This document shows positions 23,401 through 40,600 of a stretch of 64,000 bases of DNA, piece by piece. Under the pieces are notes generated by a model. It was not told where the DNA came from, made no database searches, and saw nothing but the letters and a program-made list of their open reading frames with translations. The stretch covers positions 128,294,499-128,358,498 of the forward strand of contig CM050446.2 in assembly GCA_027563935.2 (NCBI GenBank). The letters are read 5' to 3'. The first letter of the stretch is position 1; every line of letters begins with the position of its first letter. Position numbers and translations under genes: made by a program. Source of the DNA: Costus lasius (lineage: Eukaryota > Streptophyta > Magnoliopsida > Zingiberales > Costaceae).

Positions 23401-26400
23401 ACGTGCCAGAAAGTACACATATACGCACATACGATAAAACCTCTCACTTTCTTGCACGATTTTTTAGAAGATTTGTTTTAGCATGAGCTATCACCAGTGT
23501 GCCACTGGTTAGACCGGGGTCTTGCCCTAATATGTTCATCTTACCTAAGTTGCAGCAGTCAGAAAATTGGTTTGGATAAATTTTATTCCTGCATGGCCTA
23601 TCTTGGTCAGTATTGTTGGCCATTTGAGTACCAGTCATGAGTACTCCTACCATACCTAACCACTTTAAGCCAATTGAATTACATGCTTTAGAGTCACCAC
23701 CCAAATCTTGATTCCAATTCCTTGGAAGTTCCAACTTCAAAGTTCAAACCATTTCATAAGTATACTTTCAGATTTTGATTTTTTTTCCTTTTCCCCATTC
23801 CAGTATTGGTTTTCTTTTGTTTTGTAGATCTTTTAGCTGTTTTTCTTATTTTGATGTTGTATTTAATTAATTATTATTTTCCAACTATGCCACCGAAGAC
23901 ATGAATTCAGAAAGTTGGAAAAAATTAATTGTTTCTCTGAGGTTGCAGTTTAAGGATATAGAAAGTAGAAACCTTGTGAAGACAAAAAAAGAGGGTCATG
24001 GTGCTCATATTTTTGCTGAATATCTTTGACCATCATTTAGTTGCTAGGAGGACAATGGCAACTGCATGTCTGCATCACAAGTAGCAAGAATGATGGTCAC
24101 AACCTAGTATAGACCGTGATTTAAAATGCTTCTTATATATATTACACATATACTAGTCATATTTACTATATCATACCTATATACCAAACTACTACCACCC
24201 CTGCTTTATGTACCAACGTATGGTTGGATCAGTATGTATTGGTACTTAAATCACTTGGTTGAATTATGCGCAAACCCTCTCAGTTTCAAAATAGCACCAA
24301 ACTATATCCTTCCTAGTCCAAAAAATCCAAGACTGCAGCTATTTTTTTAATTTTATTATAATCTAGTTAGCCAATGTTAGTTCATATGAACTGATTTGCC
24401 TTATTTTAAACCTTGGCATTGGAATTTGGATCATTAAAGAATTGTTGGGAATGATTCAAGTGATTTGAAAGTGAATCAAACAAATTGTTTATAATTATCT
24501 AATGCAGCTAAGATTGTAGTATAAAATTAGTCATGTCATTTGAGCTATGAGCAGATGGTGCATAGTTTGACTTCCTGACGTTCTTACAATTAATAATATA
24601 ATAAATGTTCAAGTTTCAACTAAACTCAAAGACATCTATATGTCATTTGGTGTTGCTATATGTCTTTTTAATGCAGGTTCCCATCCAAGTCAACCGAAAT
24701 CTTGCATACAGTGATGGTATGAAAGTAGTTGAGCCCAACAAGTTGGCTTTGTATACTCCATTAAATGAGATGCTGTTTACGGAGCTTGATAGGTACCAAG
24801 AACATGATGTTTGATTTTAGATCTTTATATAAAACTTTATTACAATTCAAGTATCAGTTATGTATCTTATGTAATTGTTTGGATAATAGTCTGGTCTCTG
24901 CTGCGTAGGTTTGTCTTTTGGTATCTTCACTAACAGTTAGTGATATATCCATGATAAAATTTGAATTTCTTCGACCATTTTGGTGCCACTGTTCTCTTAA
25001 AACTTTTTGATGGGTTAAAATACTGCTTACTTTCCCATATTGTCAGTTTTATCTCTTTGTGAACTTCATTAGTTTTATCATCAATGTTCTCATCCAGTCA
25101 TTTGTTTACTTTTTGTCTTACTTCAAACTCGCGAATCTCATATTATTTGTTATCATATTTATTTCATTTACAAGCTTTACGTTGACAGGCCTGATGGCCA
25201 GCCTTGCTTGGAGGCTGAGGAGTTCAACTTGATCCGAAATATGCTGATTGCTGCTGTTGAGGAGCGATACACAGATGCTGGTACAATATTATGATCTCGT
25301 TTCATGCCCTTATAATTGAGCAGATTTTGTCATAGAGAGGCTATGATTATAAAGTATTGGCGCTAACAGTAGTTAGATAGTTAGATAACTGACAAGGTTT
25401 AAGAAAAAGATTCACAAACTTTTCGAAAAAGCTTATATGATTTAAACCTTAGAACTTGAATGGGTGCTGATGACAAGTCTGTCAAAATAGACTATGGTAT
25501 GGTGGAAAGCTAACGGAGTTGTGAAGGGATTGGACATGTTTCTTCCAAGAAAATTTAATTTATTGAACTTAAGCTATTTTTATCTCAAAATTTGTCAGTT
25601 ATAAATGACATAACCAGAGTTAAGTACGTAAACTTTCCTTTAAAAAAATATTACATATTAAAAGCGTAGAAAAACTATACACGTGGATATACCACGCCAT
25701 AAGCTGGAATCAAACCATCCATGCAAGAGGACAAGCACTAACTATATAAAACTTGGCATATCTATAGGAAAATATTCTATTATGTGTTTTAAAGGGTCGG
25801 ATTAGTTTGATTAATATGTTCTAGTTCTATAATGTTGACAACAAATTTGATCCAAAAATTATTTTAGAAACCTTGCAAATTTAAACATGTCTGGCATCCT
25901 TATACTTACGAGTTGAATACTAGTCATCATACTCTATTTCTATAGTACGTACCACTTGATGAATATTTTAATAAATGTTTGGTAAAATATCTTAGTTATT
26001 AACATGTCTGGCATCCTTATACTTACGAGTTGAGTACTAGTCATCATACTCTATTTCTATAGTACGTACCACTTGATGAATATTTTAATAAATGTTTGGT
26101 AAATATCTTAGTTATTAATAATAAGGTCCTAGATAAAATTCTGCCTTCATCACCACTATTTTCTTTCTTGGAAAAAATAGGAAATGTTATAGTAAATATT
26201 TAAATATAATTCTAAAATCATGTACCATGTTTTTGTTCAATTCTTCAACCTGTAAACATGTTCATGAATATTATAAATAGGAGTTAACAAGTACTACTAT
26301 CTATGAATGATTACATGATTAGCTCATCTATGTTCATATTGCATTATCGATTAAAATTTTATTCAAACATTTATTTATCGTAGCAATAAAGAAAAAATAA

Positions 26401-26607
26401 ACAATTACGAGTTGGCGATTTCATGGCTTGTTAATTACCTAAAGAAATTGATAAATGTTACTGAATTTGAGCGGCTGCTACATGGCACTTGACTAGTAAC
26501 GAATCCTACTTTCTTATGAAAAAATAATACATGATTTGCTCTGTGTTTCAGCTCAGTGGAGGGACCAGCTTCATCAGCTCAGATCTAAGAGGGAGAACCG
26601 GGCATGA
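20406..26607 (+). CDS. BBD1: Bifunctional nuclease (BBD1/BBD2-like), DUF151 + UVR, 327 aa
   Basis: Plant bifunctional nuclease in basal defence response; family members have DNase and RNase activity and link to ABA-dependent callose and pathogen response. Nine coding exons: 20406-20706, 21183-21353, 21433-21482, 21553-21609, 21955-22020, 22145-22219, 24677-24792, 25189-25280 and 26552-26607, all GT-AG with consistent phases. The protein has a variable Ser-rich N-terminal region (1-100). The DUF151 nuclease domain (about 101-245) contains GFVIKMRDGRHL, LLLPIIV, LLMAAMRN, RPTIYHVIKEMIEEMGY and FDLRPSDAINIAVR. A C-terminal UVR-type helical hairpin (about 285-322; AVEERY..AAQWRDQLHQL) follows. 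Length fits the usual 320-330 residues. Two introns hold tandem duplications. BBD1 versus BBD2 cannot be separated here. Confidence 0.95.
22836..23310. repeat. Diverged tandem duplication in BBD intron
   Basis: Two imperfect copies, roughly 22836-23053 and 23054-23310. Both begin GGATCTTT and share CAGCC.TTTCCA, TGTTGGTGA, AGAATTCAAATAAA and CAAGAAAAA.GATGATTC in the same order. The second copy has an extra segment of about 40 bp. Age is old, judging by divergence. Confidence 0.75.
25884..26116. repeat. Nearly perfect 117-bp tandem duplication in BBD intron
   Basis: Copy 1 is 25884-26000 and copy 2 is 26001-26116. They differ by one substitution (GTTGAATAC versus GTTGAGTAC) and one missing A in a run. 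The high identity shows a recent event or an assembly artefact. Confidence 0.95.
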
Positions 26608-27540
26608 CAGGATGGAGCAAAGCAAAAGAATCCCTAGCCCCTGTTAATTTGTCCTAGAAACTATGATACTTTTCGATGGTGGATTCTCCTCTTTCTTATG
26701 CTGCAGCGGATGGCTGGACGTGTACATACCTGCAGCGGCAGTACATCTCAAACATGCCATTGTATATGACCGTGTATATAACACGTATTTAATTTAACTA
26801 TGCAGTGTTAATGAGATCAAAGGCTGCATTGTAGCACGCGTTTTTAGAACAATGGATTTATTTACTGAGACCAAAGGCTCAGTTTGTCCTTTTTAAGTCT
26901 ATAAATTGTTTCTTAACTTGTGATCTTATTGTTTCCAAACTTCAAGTAAGGGAATTTTAAAGTATTAACAGCCCGGTTGTCATGAAATATGTGCAGAACT
27001 TGTAACGATATCAGCCAGGGTTTGTGAATCACCACCAACCTAAATATGAATGAATCGACATAAAGAAAACTAATAATCAAAGAAAAAAAATAACAGGCAT
27101 TTTAAAATCATCGGAAGAAAGAACTAAAAAAAATCTTGATAGAAAAATCAAAGTTCATTCCAATTCGATTGTATAATTCAGAAAGTTGCCTCTGGGCTTG
27201 CAAATTTAGGAAATTCCCCCTAATAGTAAAAACTTGATATTTGATTTTGGTGCCCTTCCCTATGTCAAATTGAGTTATAATCCAAACTTATATGCAGGCC
27301 TGTGCACAAACAAAATTAAAGACTTGCTATCAATATAATTTTCTTGAAGTACATTCAACTCTCTTTAAAAAGAAAAAGAAGAGAGATGTGTAAATATGAA
27401 ATATTGCCTCAACTGAAAAGGAAAAAAGAAAATAGAGATTTGTCATAAACATTTGTTTGTATTTTTTTTATTTTGTTAGCACCAATGAAAATATATTTGG
27501 AAAACAAATGATTTAATATTTAAAAAAAATCCAATTTAGG
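26608..27540. other. BBD 3' UTR and spacer
   Basis: Downstream of the BBD stop. No further coding exon seen; AT-rich from 26900. Confidence 0.5.
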
Positions 27541-27621
27541 TAGGGAGGCAGGCGTAGGTAGCACGTGAGCTCCACGACTCTCGCCCTCCTCGATGCGGCC
27601 CACAACGCACTGCAGCAATAA

Positions 27622-27640
27622 CAGCAGCAGCAGCAGCAGC
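27622..27640. repeat. (CAG)n microsatellite
   Basis: Six CAG units, followed by a GC-rich CGGCCGCAGC stretch. Confidence 0.85.
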
Positions 27641-27901
27641 GGCCGCAGCTGAGCTGCCTCCTCTCTGCCAATGGTGGCGCCTCTGTTCAAACTTTCCCTT
27701 CGTCTCCCTCCCCCCTCTTTATTACCACCACACCACAAAGCACAAACGTCTCCTCCCCCATCGGGATTCGCGTTGATACCAACCAACGAGCACAGAGGAC
27801 GGAGAGAGAGGGAGGAGAAAAAAACAAGGAAAAAGAATAAAAAGGACAGACTCCAAAGTAGAAAAAACAGCTGACAGTCTTTCTCTCTCCTCTGTTTTCC
27901 G

Positions 27902-27919
27902 CTCTCTCTCTCTCTCTCT
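27902..27919. repeat. (CT)n microsatellite
   Basis: Nine CT units in a leader-like sequence. Confidence 0.85.
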
Positions 27920-28013
27920 GCATTTATTTTTATTTATTTTTTTATTTTTTGTTGCTTCGCCCTGGCCCGGCCTCTATTTTTTCATCTCTTTATTGAGGAG
28001 ACGAAGAGGCTGG

Positions 28014-31000
28014 ATGAGCGAGGCCAGGTTCGAGGGTTTCTCCCTGACGATGCAAGACACTGGTATCAATGATTATGCCACTGGGAGGAGGAGGAGGAGG
28101 AGAAAGAGGTGGGTGAAGTCATGCCATTCTTTTTTACACTCAGTATCTTCTTATGATTGTTAGGGTTTTTCCTTTTTTTTCTTGTCGTGTTACCAAGCAA
28201 GAATGAACAAATAAAAAAAAAAGGAATTTTGATTTGTTACGTGTGGTACGTTGATTATTATTATTATTTCCTTTTCTTGTTAGATGGTATTCTCGGTTGA
28301 TTACGATGATTTGTGGGGAAGTAGTTGCAGGAAAGAGAGAGAAAAAAAAGCTTTTTTTTTAATCGGGGGTTGATGGTTACTACTATAACACTAACTGCTT
28401 CCATGGCCATCCTAGTTCGGAGATGTGTGATCTAGCGGAGAGTAAAAAATAATACAAATCTCAATAGCTACTGTCCTCATATTTGTTGTAGCCTGTATAC
28501 TTGATTTCTTTTCCTTTTTATGTGTTTGAGGCTCATTCATGCTAAGAAACAAACGGGGTTAAGTTAGAAATGTAAAGTTGTTGTCTTCTTTTTGGTCGAA
28601 ACGGTAGCTATAGAATAACTTGCGTCCTACACTAGGTCTGATGTGGGAGGTACATGTTTGCAGTTATCGGAATTTTCTGCTTGTGATGGATCCATAGATG
28701 GCTATTGGCTTCTGCCAAATAAAGTCAAAGCAAAAGCTGCATTTGCCTACATAATGACGCAATGCAACAATTGCAAACCCTTCTTTGCAGTATAGGTCTT
28801 TATTGATTTTTCATGTTTTTGTTGTAAATAAATATGTGATGATGTGACAGGAAGAAAACCGAGTGGAGTTATTGATGGATCAATTTGGTTTAAACTAAGA
28901 GAGTATCTGCCTAGCAGGACCTCAGTGAAGGTGCACACTAGGGAAGCTTCTGATATAGAATATTTGTTTGGAGTTATTTGAGATCCAAGTTGTGTTCTTG
29001 GGTGCTAAGGTTTTTGGATCATAATAAAGCTCATTGCAAGATTGATTTTGAATTGGCCCATATCTTTGCTTCAATCTCACATATGTCAAATGTCTAAAAA
29101 AATGAAGTTTTTTTTAATTATTTTTTAGGTGTTTGTAAATTAAATTTGAATTGAAATATACTTATATGCAATTTATTGAATTGTGATATCTTACTTTGCA
29201 ACTAGGGGCTTCTCTACTAAACATATCTAATAGGAGCCCCTACTGATGAGTATAACACTAGCCCCTAAAGGTTGGTATTGTTAGGGCATATTAGACCATA
29301 TATATATATATAATGCGTATATACATACGTGTATATTCCAACTTTTTGGTAGACTGATATAGTCAATACTGATGCGTTGATATGCATTGAACTGTATTGG
29401 TGTGGTTTAATACCAGTTAAGTTTGGAATAGTATGTGCGACATTCAGTATTGATCACTACCACCTTATACTTATATAGTACCAAATTGGTACTAACATTA
29501 TAGCCTGTACTGATCAATTACATTTATATTTGTTAGATGTACACTGCATTAGGATGCAAATAGCAATTTTGCAAAAGTTTAGGTTTCTTACCTTGAGTTG
29601 TAACTACAACTTGGCTAAAATTTTTTTAAATGATATCAGTTGTACAAGAGTACAAGACAAAATATCAAAAGTTAAATACTTAAATCTATCTTGTACTTAA
29701 TTGCATTACAATTGGATCTCCAAATATCGTTTCTTCTTAAAATGTACAACCTTTTCCAATTTCTATTGTGGTAAGTTCAATATTAGACTCTATATGGAGT
29801 ATTATACTCTGTAATATAGTGAACAAGTTTTGCGCCTGAGTTGTATTGACATTCATCATTTATACAGATCTAGGGTTGTGACTTTGTTGGATTTGTTGTC
29901 ACACCTCATGAATCATGTGATATAGTTCATCAAGATGAGTTTTGAGGGTGTTTGAGTGCTTAATATGAAATAAGGGGGATTTATATCAGACTAGGAACCC
30001 CCTAAAACTTTTGTAGTTGGATAGCTTAAAGAATTTATCCATTTGCAAAAAGACAAAAAGTCCCAATGGCTAGTAATAGTTACATTTCTAGCTGTTTGGA
30101 GGTCTGACGAATGTGTACCAATTGTACTAGTCATACTTTATCTTTGGTATGTTTGTATCAGTATTGAATGATATCAATTGATATCACATGGACCCATTAT
30201 GAGGTGGGTTTGTGTACGAGTCCCCAGTATATATTGGAAGTTCCTATTGACTGATTTTAACTTTCTTGTCCTCGAGTATGCTGCAATGCTTTAAGAAATC
30301 TTACGGGAAGGAATAGAAGAATCCATTTAACCTTTTCAACAATTTGCTGCGGTCATGCAAGTCAAGAATGATATTTGAATTTGTTAATTTCACGGATAAC
30401 ATTCTTTTTGCAATTTCAAGCAAGAAATTTTTTTCTTTTCATTTTTCATATTTTGGCCTTTCAATCTTGTTAGTCTTCTATGTCAAGTGACATCCAGAAT
30501 CTATGATAATATTTTTTTTCTTATTTTTTTTTCAAGAATCTATGATAAGACTTGGTTCAAGGAAGCATAGCATGGTAAACAATACACTGTTAACTTATAC
30601 ATAGATATTTGAGTCATTTATCGAAGTTGGGCTAGTTGCAAGTCTTCTAGTATCACTATTATTTCCTTATTCTTTTCTTACGGGAATTATGTGCATTACG
30701 TGAATCATGGTTGTTCCCTTCGCATATTTGTGCTGCCATGCTGCTGTTGTATTTAGTTAGATAAGCCTTTAAATACAACTGAATGGTTTTCAAGTCACTC
30801 TTGGGAATAAATGAAGATAATGTATGAAATTAGGTAGAACCTTGATAACTCTGAAGCACTGCAATAATACTTGTTGGAAATGAGCATTATGAAGCTTCTT
30901 GAGAGGAACTTTGATCTTAATATTAGAGGTTGACGCATGTGAAGGTAAGGCAGGAAGTTAGGATGAGCACTGAGAGATATTTGAGTTGAAAAGACTTGTT

Positions 31001-31642
31001 AGTTCCTCCTGCTCACAAAAAGGTAAAAGTGTTAGTCCTACGATATGTTTTCTAGATCTGGAAGAAGCAATTGAAATAATACTTAAGCACAAATTGAAAG
31101 CTTTTCGAAATTATTCATTTTCTAGCTACGAGGATTGATGGAGATGCTCTGTTCTTATTCAGTTGATGCTAATTATAATTATGCATATTCCTTTTTCTTC
31201 CTTGTACTTTTCCTGAGTCATTATCAATTTGGTATATTGTTTTCAGATTGAGTTCAATGTAAATTTATATCATAGATTATAATCTCAAGCATATAAAGGG
31301 GGCTGCTTTCTAATAGTTTAAGCTTTAAGGACAAGTGATCACCCCATTAAATTTAAGATGATATGAGCCAAAGTCATAGATTCAAAGCTGCTTCTTCCAA
31401 TAACCAGTATGAATGAACTGTTTGATTGATTAAGTTCAAACGTAATTATGTAAGTAATAGATGCTTATCACAAATCAGTTGATTGGAAAAGAAACAAGCA
31501 ATATGTTTTATTTATAATGTTCTTTAATGTTTTTGCTGTTTATCGTTTCTGATGCCAAGATACACAAAACAAACTGAATCTTTCTTACAGGTTCAGAGAT
31601 GATGGCGACCCAGGCTGCAGGAATCAATTGCTGCTGCAGTAA
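28014..31642 (+). CDS. Tentative two-exon gene for a 48-aa Arg-rich small protein (unrecognised)
   Basis: Exon 1 is 28014-28108 and exon 2 is 31591-31642, joined by a GTGGGT donor and a TTCTTACAG acceptor. The phase fits (31 codons plus 2 bases, then 1 base plus 16 codons and TAA). The peptide starts MSEARFEGFSLTM, passes through GINDYATG, then a run of six Arg in GRRRRRRKRFRDDGD, and ends CRNQLLLQ. The basic stretch looks like a nuclear-localisation or RNA-binding tract. I recognise no family. The leader is GC-rich with CT repeats, as expected of a transcribed gene, and the 3.5 kb intron is AT-rich. It could instead be a non-coding transcript with a chance reading frame, or the intron choice may be wrong. 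Confidence 0.4.
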
Positions 31643-32481
31643 AAGGCCAGAATCTCTAGTCCTTGGATACTATTAGTTACTATGCATAGATAGGACAGGA
31701 CATGCTGGGAGAGTTAGGGAATGAAGCCATTGGTCCGCAGACATATATTTTTGGTCATTATATTTGACACCATATTTTGTTCAGTTAATTTAATATTCAG
31801 TTCAGTTCAAGTTTCCTTAGATATTTGCTAAAACTACAGGCTCCGCCTTATCTGCTACTTGTCGTTTCTTTTGATATCCTGATAACAGGTTTCAACAAAT
31901 ATATCATCTCAACCTATATGTTGAGCTAGTTTTTTCAGGTTTCAGTTGATCTGGTGTTAGACTGGGCTAGTTATTAAAAACCTGTGCCTCCACAGTAACT
32001 GGTAGACGTTCATTAAGTGATTCAGTATTAATTCCTCAAATCTAAATAAAGACTAAATGATATGACTAGAAAAAAAAAAGTGCGGTTGGCAATACAATAT
32101 TTTTTTAAAAAAATAACGAGAATTAAATGAATCAAGTTTGGAATTGGAAAAAAAAAAATCAAATAAGCCAGTTCAGTCAAGTGAAAGTTGCTGAAAAAAA
32201 TTTACAACTTAGCTTAGTTAGAACAAACAGTTCAAATCAATACAGAAATGTCGATCTTCCAGCAATAGTTAGTGGTGAATACATTAAGAAAAAAAAATGA
32301 ATGTATGGGGCATGAAGGACTAGATCCCTCCTTCGCTCCTGTAATCCTGTACTAAGTATAGAACAGTATTTGTTTACACAGTCCGACAAACAAATCCGAG
32401 CTTGTGCGGAGCTTCATCCGGATATAAAATCTGTGTTCTTGCAGATCAGTTTGAGAACAGCTCTCCTGGAATTTCTTTTTT
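31643..32481. other. Convergent 3' region between the small-peptide gene and MPK16-like gene
   Basis: Should hold the 3' UTRs of both convergent genes. No further gene seen. Confidence 0.4.
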
Positions 32482-35804
<3,323 letters not shown>

Positions 35805-36060
35805 GACGGTGTCCTCTCTGTGTTCAAACGAGATTGCAGATTTCTGGATAACTTCAAGCAACTCTTCCTCCTCCCACCTTCTCCTCTTCCTCTTCCTCCG
35901 TTTCTTGTTCGGTGTTGCTTTCTTTGGTTAAGGATGAGGCGTTGATGACTCGGCGGGAACGGCGCAACAACAAGCGATAGAGGCCGTCCACGAGGCGTTC
36001 TATCCCACCAGAGAAGGGCGGGGGGAGAGGGATGGTGGGCAGACACCGCGGCAGAAGAAG
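35805..36060 (-). promoter_or_regulatory. MPK16-like 5' UTR region
   Basis: CT/GA-rich leader-like sequence upstream of the ATG at 35802-35804. The first coding exon holds only four codons. Confidence 0.4.
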
Positions 36061-37684
36061 GAGATCACGAATCTACGTGTTGTTCATTATGAACAATTGC
36101 CTCCACTGAAATTTTTTAAAAATATATCTATATTATAAAACATTGATAATATATATACTATATAAATTTAATTTAAAAATTATATTATTACCCTCACTTA
36201 TATAAAAAAAATATTTTATATCTCCATATATTTATATATATATATATATTTGCCAGACTTTTCTAAATGTTTCTTAAACTTTCAAATGTTAATTGTCATC
36301 TAAAACTTTTTTTTTTAAAAAAAAATCACGTTCTCGCATATTAATAAATCATCTATTTCTCATGGGGAATACTAATCACCTTTTGGATAACTATTATGTT
36401 GACACGACAAAAATATAATAGGAAAAGGATTAGGACAATTTGAACTATATTTTGGTTCTATTGCAATTCAAAATCTAACCCTAATCTTCTTAATCTCAAC
36501 ACATGTTTTTCCTTCTGATTTATCAGAGTTGAGTATCACTTGACAATATTCATCTTCCTTGCACTATTCTAGACTCCATGATTCTTTCAACTATACCTCC
36601 TCGCATCCGACTATATATTCCTTTTTTCACAATATTATAGCCTTTTCCTTCGACAATTTTCACTTGGTATAACCTTCAGCCTCCTCAAATCGTTACCAAT
36701 TCCAAAGGAGCAATGGTGATACTTCTTGTGCCATCATCTCAAGTTGGATTATTTTAACTTGAATCATCCAAGTCCTTCTATCATTTCAATCAAGTTTGGG
36801 ACTCTATTAATCATTTGTCTTTTTAGTGTCAATTTTCTAAACTAATTTGGAATGTTTACGGTAACATTTTTTTGGATAAATTTAAATAACTTGTTACGAT
36901 ACAAGATTATTATCACCTATGAGTTCCCTAACAAATACAACTATATTTTTAGAGCACGTAATCGAACATCTTGTGACCTAAGGTTTGAGCTTTTCGATTG
37001 GACATTCTGATTGCATTGTACATTCTAAAGATTGGATCTGGTTCTGAAATTCCAATGAGCTATACTAATATTGCACATAATCAACATTTGAAAATTTACA
37101 CAATTATACCATGATTGTACATGCATCCGGCAAAATTATTTTAAGCTTGGAATACCAGTTTTGAATAAACCCTTATGTTTTTATTAAAAAAAAATTCCAA
37201 TCCTATTCTAGCCCTTCTAACATTATTGCAAAGTATCCGTGGGAATACTACACGGATATATGGGATGGATTTCACAACTTATGAAATAAACTGAACGGAT
37301 ATATGTCAATCATGTGAAAAAAATTGCTACATGTAAATATAGTATACGTAATACGTTCAAGGGGCACCTGATCCACTGTCCAAGTGGCGTGAGCCCTGAG
37401 CGGAAAACAAGCTCCTGAGATATATTGAAGATTAAATACTTAGAACGTGGTACGATAACACTTATTAGTTAAGTGAGAAGAGTATTATGCAATATAATAA
37501 TTCTTAAAGTACAATACATAACCCAACATCTTTGAAATGGTTAAGCTTTTCCGTGCTGTCACAAATTAACAAATTAAAGTACATAACATCAGAATGACAG
37601 CGTAGGCATGGAAAATAGTTCCAATATTCGACTTAGACTATGGACGGATGCAACTAGGATTCGGAAAGCAGCGCAGAAGCAGGC
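36061..37684. other. Intergenic spacer, AT-rich
   Basis: No gene recognised; contains a short (AT)n tract at about 36232-36250 and poly-A/T stretches. The right end should be UMP1 3' UTR. Confidence 0.45.
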
Positions 37685-40600
37685 TCAGAAACTTGGGTGA
37701 ACTGGTCCCTTTGATATACCAAGGCGAACTTCCATACCATGATGCATGTCAAGTGGCCTGAACGATTCCGAGTCTTGCGGCACTGCAAACAGATAGTTGG
37801 AAAGGAAAAAAATGTAAGATTGGTTCACAAAATTGAATGGGCAAAAAAATGAACACATGCGGGAGAAAACAAAGTATCACAGCAGATTAAAATCCCCACA
37901 CAAAACATAAAATGCACACTCGATGTGTGCAATCACAAGGATACCTCAACAATTGACCCTAAGAAAATTACAACAAATGACCACCATGACACACACTTCG
38001 AAAAGATAGAGCTAATTTTATCAGAGGTACCTAAACAATTATATTTGTCGCTCACTCTGTTCTTCAAGTTGCTAACCTCCCACATCATTTGGTACTAGAT
38101 TAAATTTAAATTATAAAACAAATAAAAAATTTAAGTATTACTTGGATAGTTTAAATCTCACTTTTCTTTTTCAAAATGGAGTTTCCATCAAAGATGCAAC
38201 TCAATTCTTGTCAATTAATGCCAAAGGTTGAATTTGATTGATACACATAAGATAGTTCAGATACCTAACACAAAATTTACCAGTATCAGACTAGGTAACA
38301 ATTTAGATCCTAAACCTGTAATTGTTCCAATCAACTCACAAAGTTGGCATGCTGATCATAAACTAGGAAATAAACATAAGCAGTTGAAAAGACTAAATAA
38401 ATTTCATAAAAGACTACATATCCCCACATTTGGACTACCAACATGAACTTCACCTTTGTTTATATTCAGAAAGGCACGTCGCCAATGTGAACACTCGAAA
38501 AAAACTGCTGAGAAGCATCTCTATAACGACATATTTTTAAGACAGATGCATCATCAAGTAGTTGTCAAACTAGTTCTAAATAATCATCTTAGTTCCTATT
38601 TCTTTTTTTGTAAGTAGATTTTTTTGCTTTATTTTCTTCCATTCTCTTTTTTTTTTTTCTTCTTGTATGATTTAAAAAGATACATTGCCTTAGTTACCGA
38701 CTTTGCTCATAGGAACTACCAAATATTGATTATTTCCGATCGTCAAATAGAATATATCATACAACAAAAGCCGAAATGAATGCAAAAATATGCATCTAAT
38801 CATTGCAAGTGAAAGTACAGGCACTAAAAGTCATAAACCCTACACCCTACTTACCCCAAATATCAAACTCGTCACTTAGGCTACGAGAGAAAAGGGAAGA
38901 AAAAGGAAAGAAATTTAATTTTTCCACTGTTTTTTTAGTTGGACTGATTCAAAGGAAAGAAAAGTGGCATATTTGTTTCTCTCAAAATTGGAGAGAATAC
39001 GGAAAGAAAGAAAAGCTTGTTCGCCTCGTCCCTACCACTGCCGCCGCGAGCTCGCCCCGCCCTTGCCGATGTTGCCGTATGAGCTCATGCTGCCACTGCG
39101 AGCTCGCCTCGCAGTTGCTGCCGCAAGCTCACCTGCCTGCCCCCTCCGCGAGCTTTGACACCTTACAGCCCATCCTTGCAACTTCACCCACACTGCCGCC
39201 TCTCCTCCTCCTTGTCATCCCTCCCCACCTCTCCATCTCCTTTCTCCCCTGTTCCTCCGGTACTCACCAATTCACGTGATTTTATTTCTTCCCCTCCTTT
39301 GTTCTTCCTTTCATTTCTTTTTTCTTCCCCTCCAACAAAGCACAGCCTTAGAGATTCCCTCCCAGTATAGTTAATGTGCTTGGTGCATCATAGTCATAAC
39401 TATTCTCAAGTATAAAGAAATGCTCAGTCTTTAAACAACGAAAATAATACCTCAGTGGAAGTAGGAAGTTGGGATAGTGTAAATAGTAAATTCAACAATT
39501 AATGTGAGCAATAGCTGTGGCCTACATGCTCACATGTTCTTTGTATTTCATTACTCAAAAACCATGATTTTAGAAAACAAACCCAGTTCAACCATGAACT
39601 GGACAATACCCAGCCGAGCCAGTACTAAAACCAATATAGTAAAAACTAGTCAAATCAGGGCATAACCAATCAAAACCAGACCAAATGAACAAGTTTACAT
39701 TTTTTTTATATTAGCGTTTCTATATAATTTTATAATATAAAATTAAAAAAGAATTATAAAATCCCTAAAGAGGTAGAACCAGATATCATGCAAAGTCTAA
39801 TTGAACAAGAAATCAGATGCGAGTTATCAAAAAGGATGGAACATGTAAAAGGACACAATGCGTACAATTGAGATAATCTTCAAAAGCAAAATCATCCAAG
39901 CCGCCAGTGAGAGATTCAAATCCTAGCATAGAGGATGGCAGTGCTCCAGGAGGTCTCTGAAATCTGCAATACCAATGCACTTTTAGAAAAATGATACAGA
40001 ACTTCAGGTTAAAAAATTGAAATCAGAATGTGCACATGTAGATTAAATAAATAAATATGTAAGCATGACAAAATATAACCATCACCTTGTTTGGTAATTA
40101 CATGAAAATAAAAGAATAAGATTGAATACATCAAATACAGGTTGATATAGTAAAAAGAATTAGATATGAACTTGGCGCCTTACTCAAAGAATAGTGGATA
40201 ACTTAAGAAACTTCCTGCAAGATCTTGTTGATGTCAATGTTAACACAATCTAACCAGCATCTCAGTTATTAGGTCATTTATAATAAGAGATTTATATGAA
40301 ATATAGTAAAAACATTTACTTAATGCAATTTCAAATCATAGATTTTTATATATATTAATATTTTCCATAACCTTACTGTTTAGCATTAATCTCCATTCTT
40401 AAAGACTGAAGCAGCATAGATTTGGACTGAAATAATCTTCTTGGAGTAGCAAAAATTCGGACAAAAAATTTTCAATGTTGTAGATTATCAGTTTTGGTGA
40501 GGATGCATACAAAAGGAAGTGACGAGTGGACTTGAACATGCATTCTAAGACAGATAAATTTATTAGGGAACCAGGGAAGAGGAGATATCTGCATATCCAA

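Larger units (their letters stand above)
27541..28013 (+). promoter_or_regulatory. Promoter/leader of the small Arg-rich peptide gene, with simple repeats
   Basis: More GC-rich than its surroundings. Holds a (CAG)n run (27622-27640), followed by a CCGCAG/GAGCTG block, CT-rich stretches and a (CT)n tract at 27902-27919, features common in plant 5' leaders. The start site is not defined. Confidence 0.35.

Noticed and set aside
29200..29480. Repeat-like sequence with GATAT/ATACC motifs in the small-gene intron
   Set aside because: End repeats too weak to define an element.
38803..39370. Frames across the GC-rich island
   Set aside because: Repeats and CT-rich sequence inside a UMP1 intron; translations are compositionally biased.
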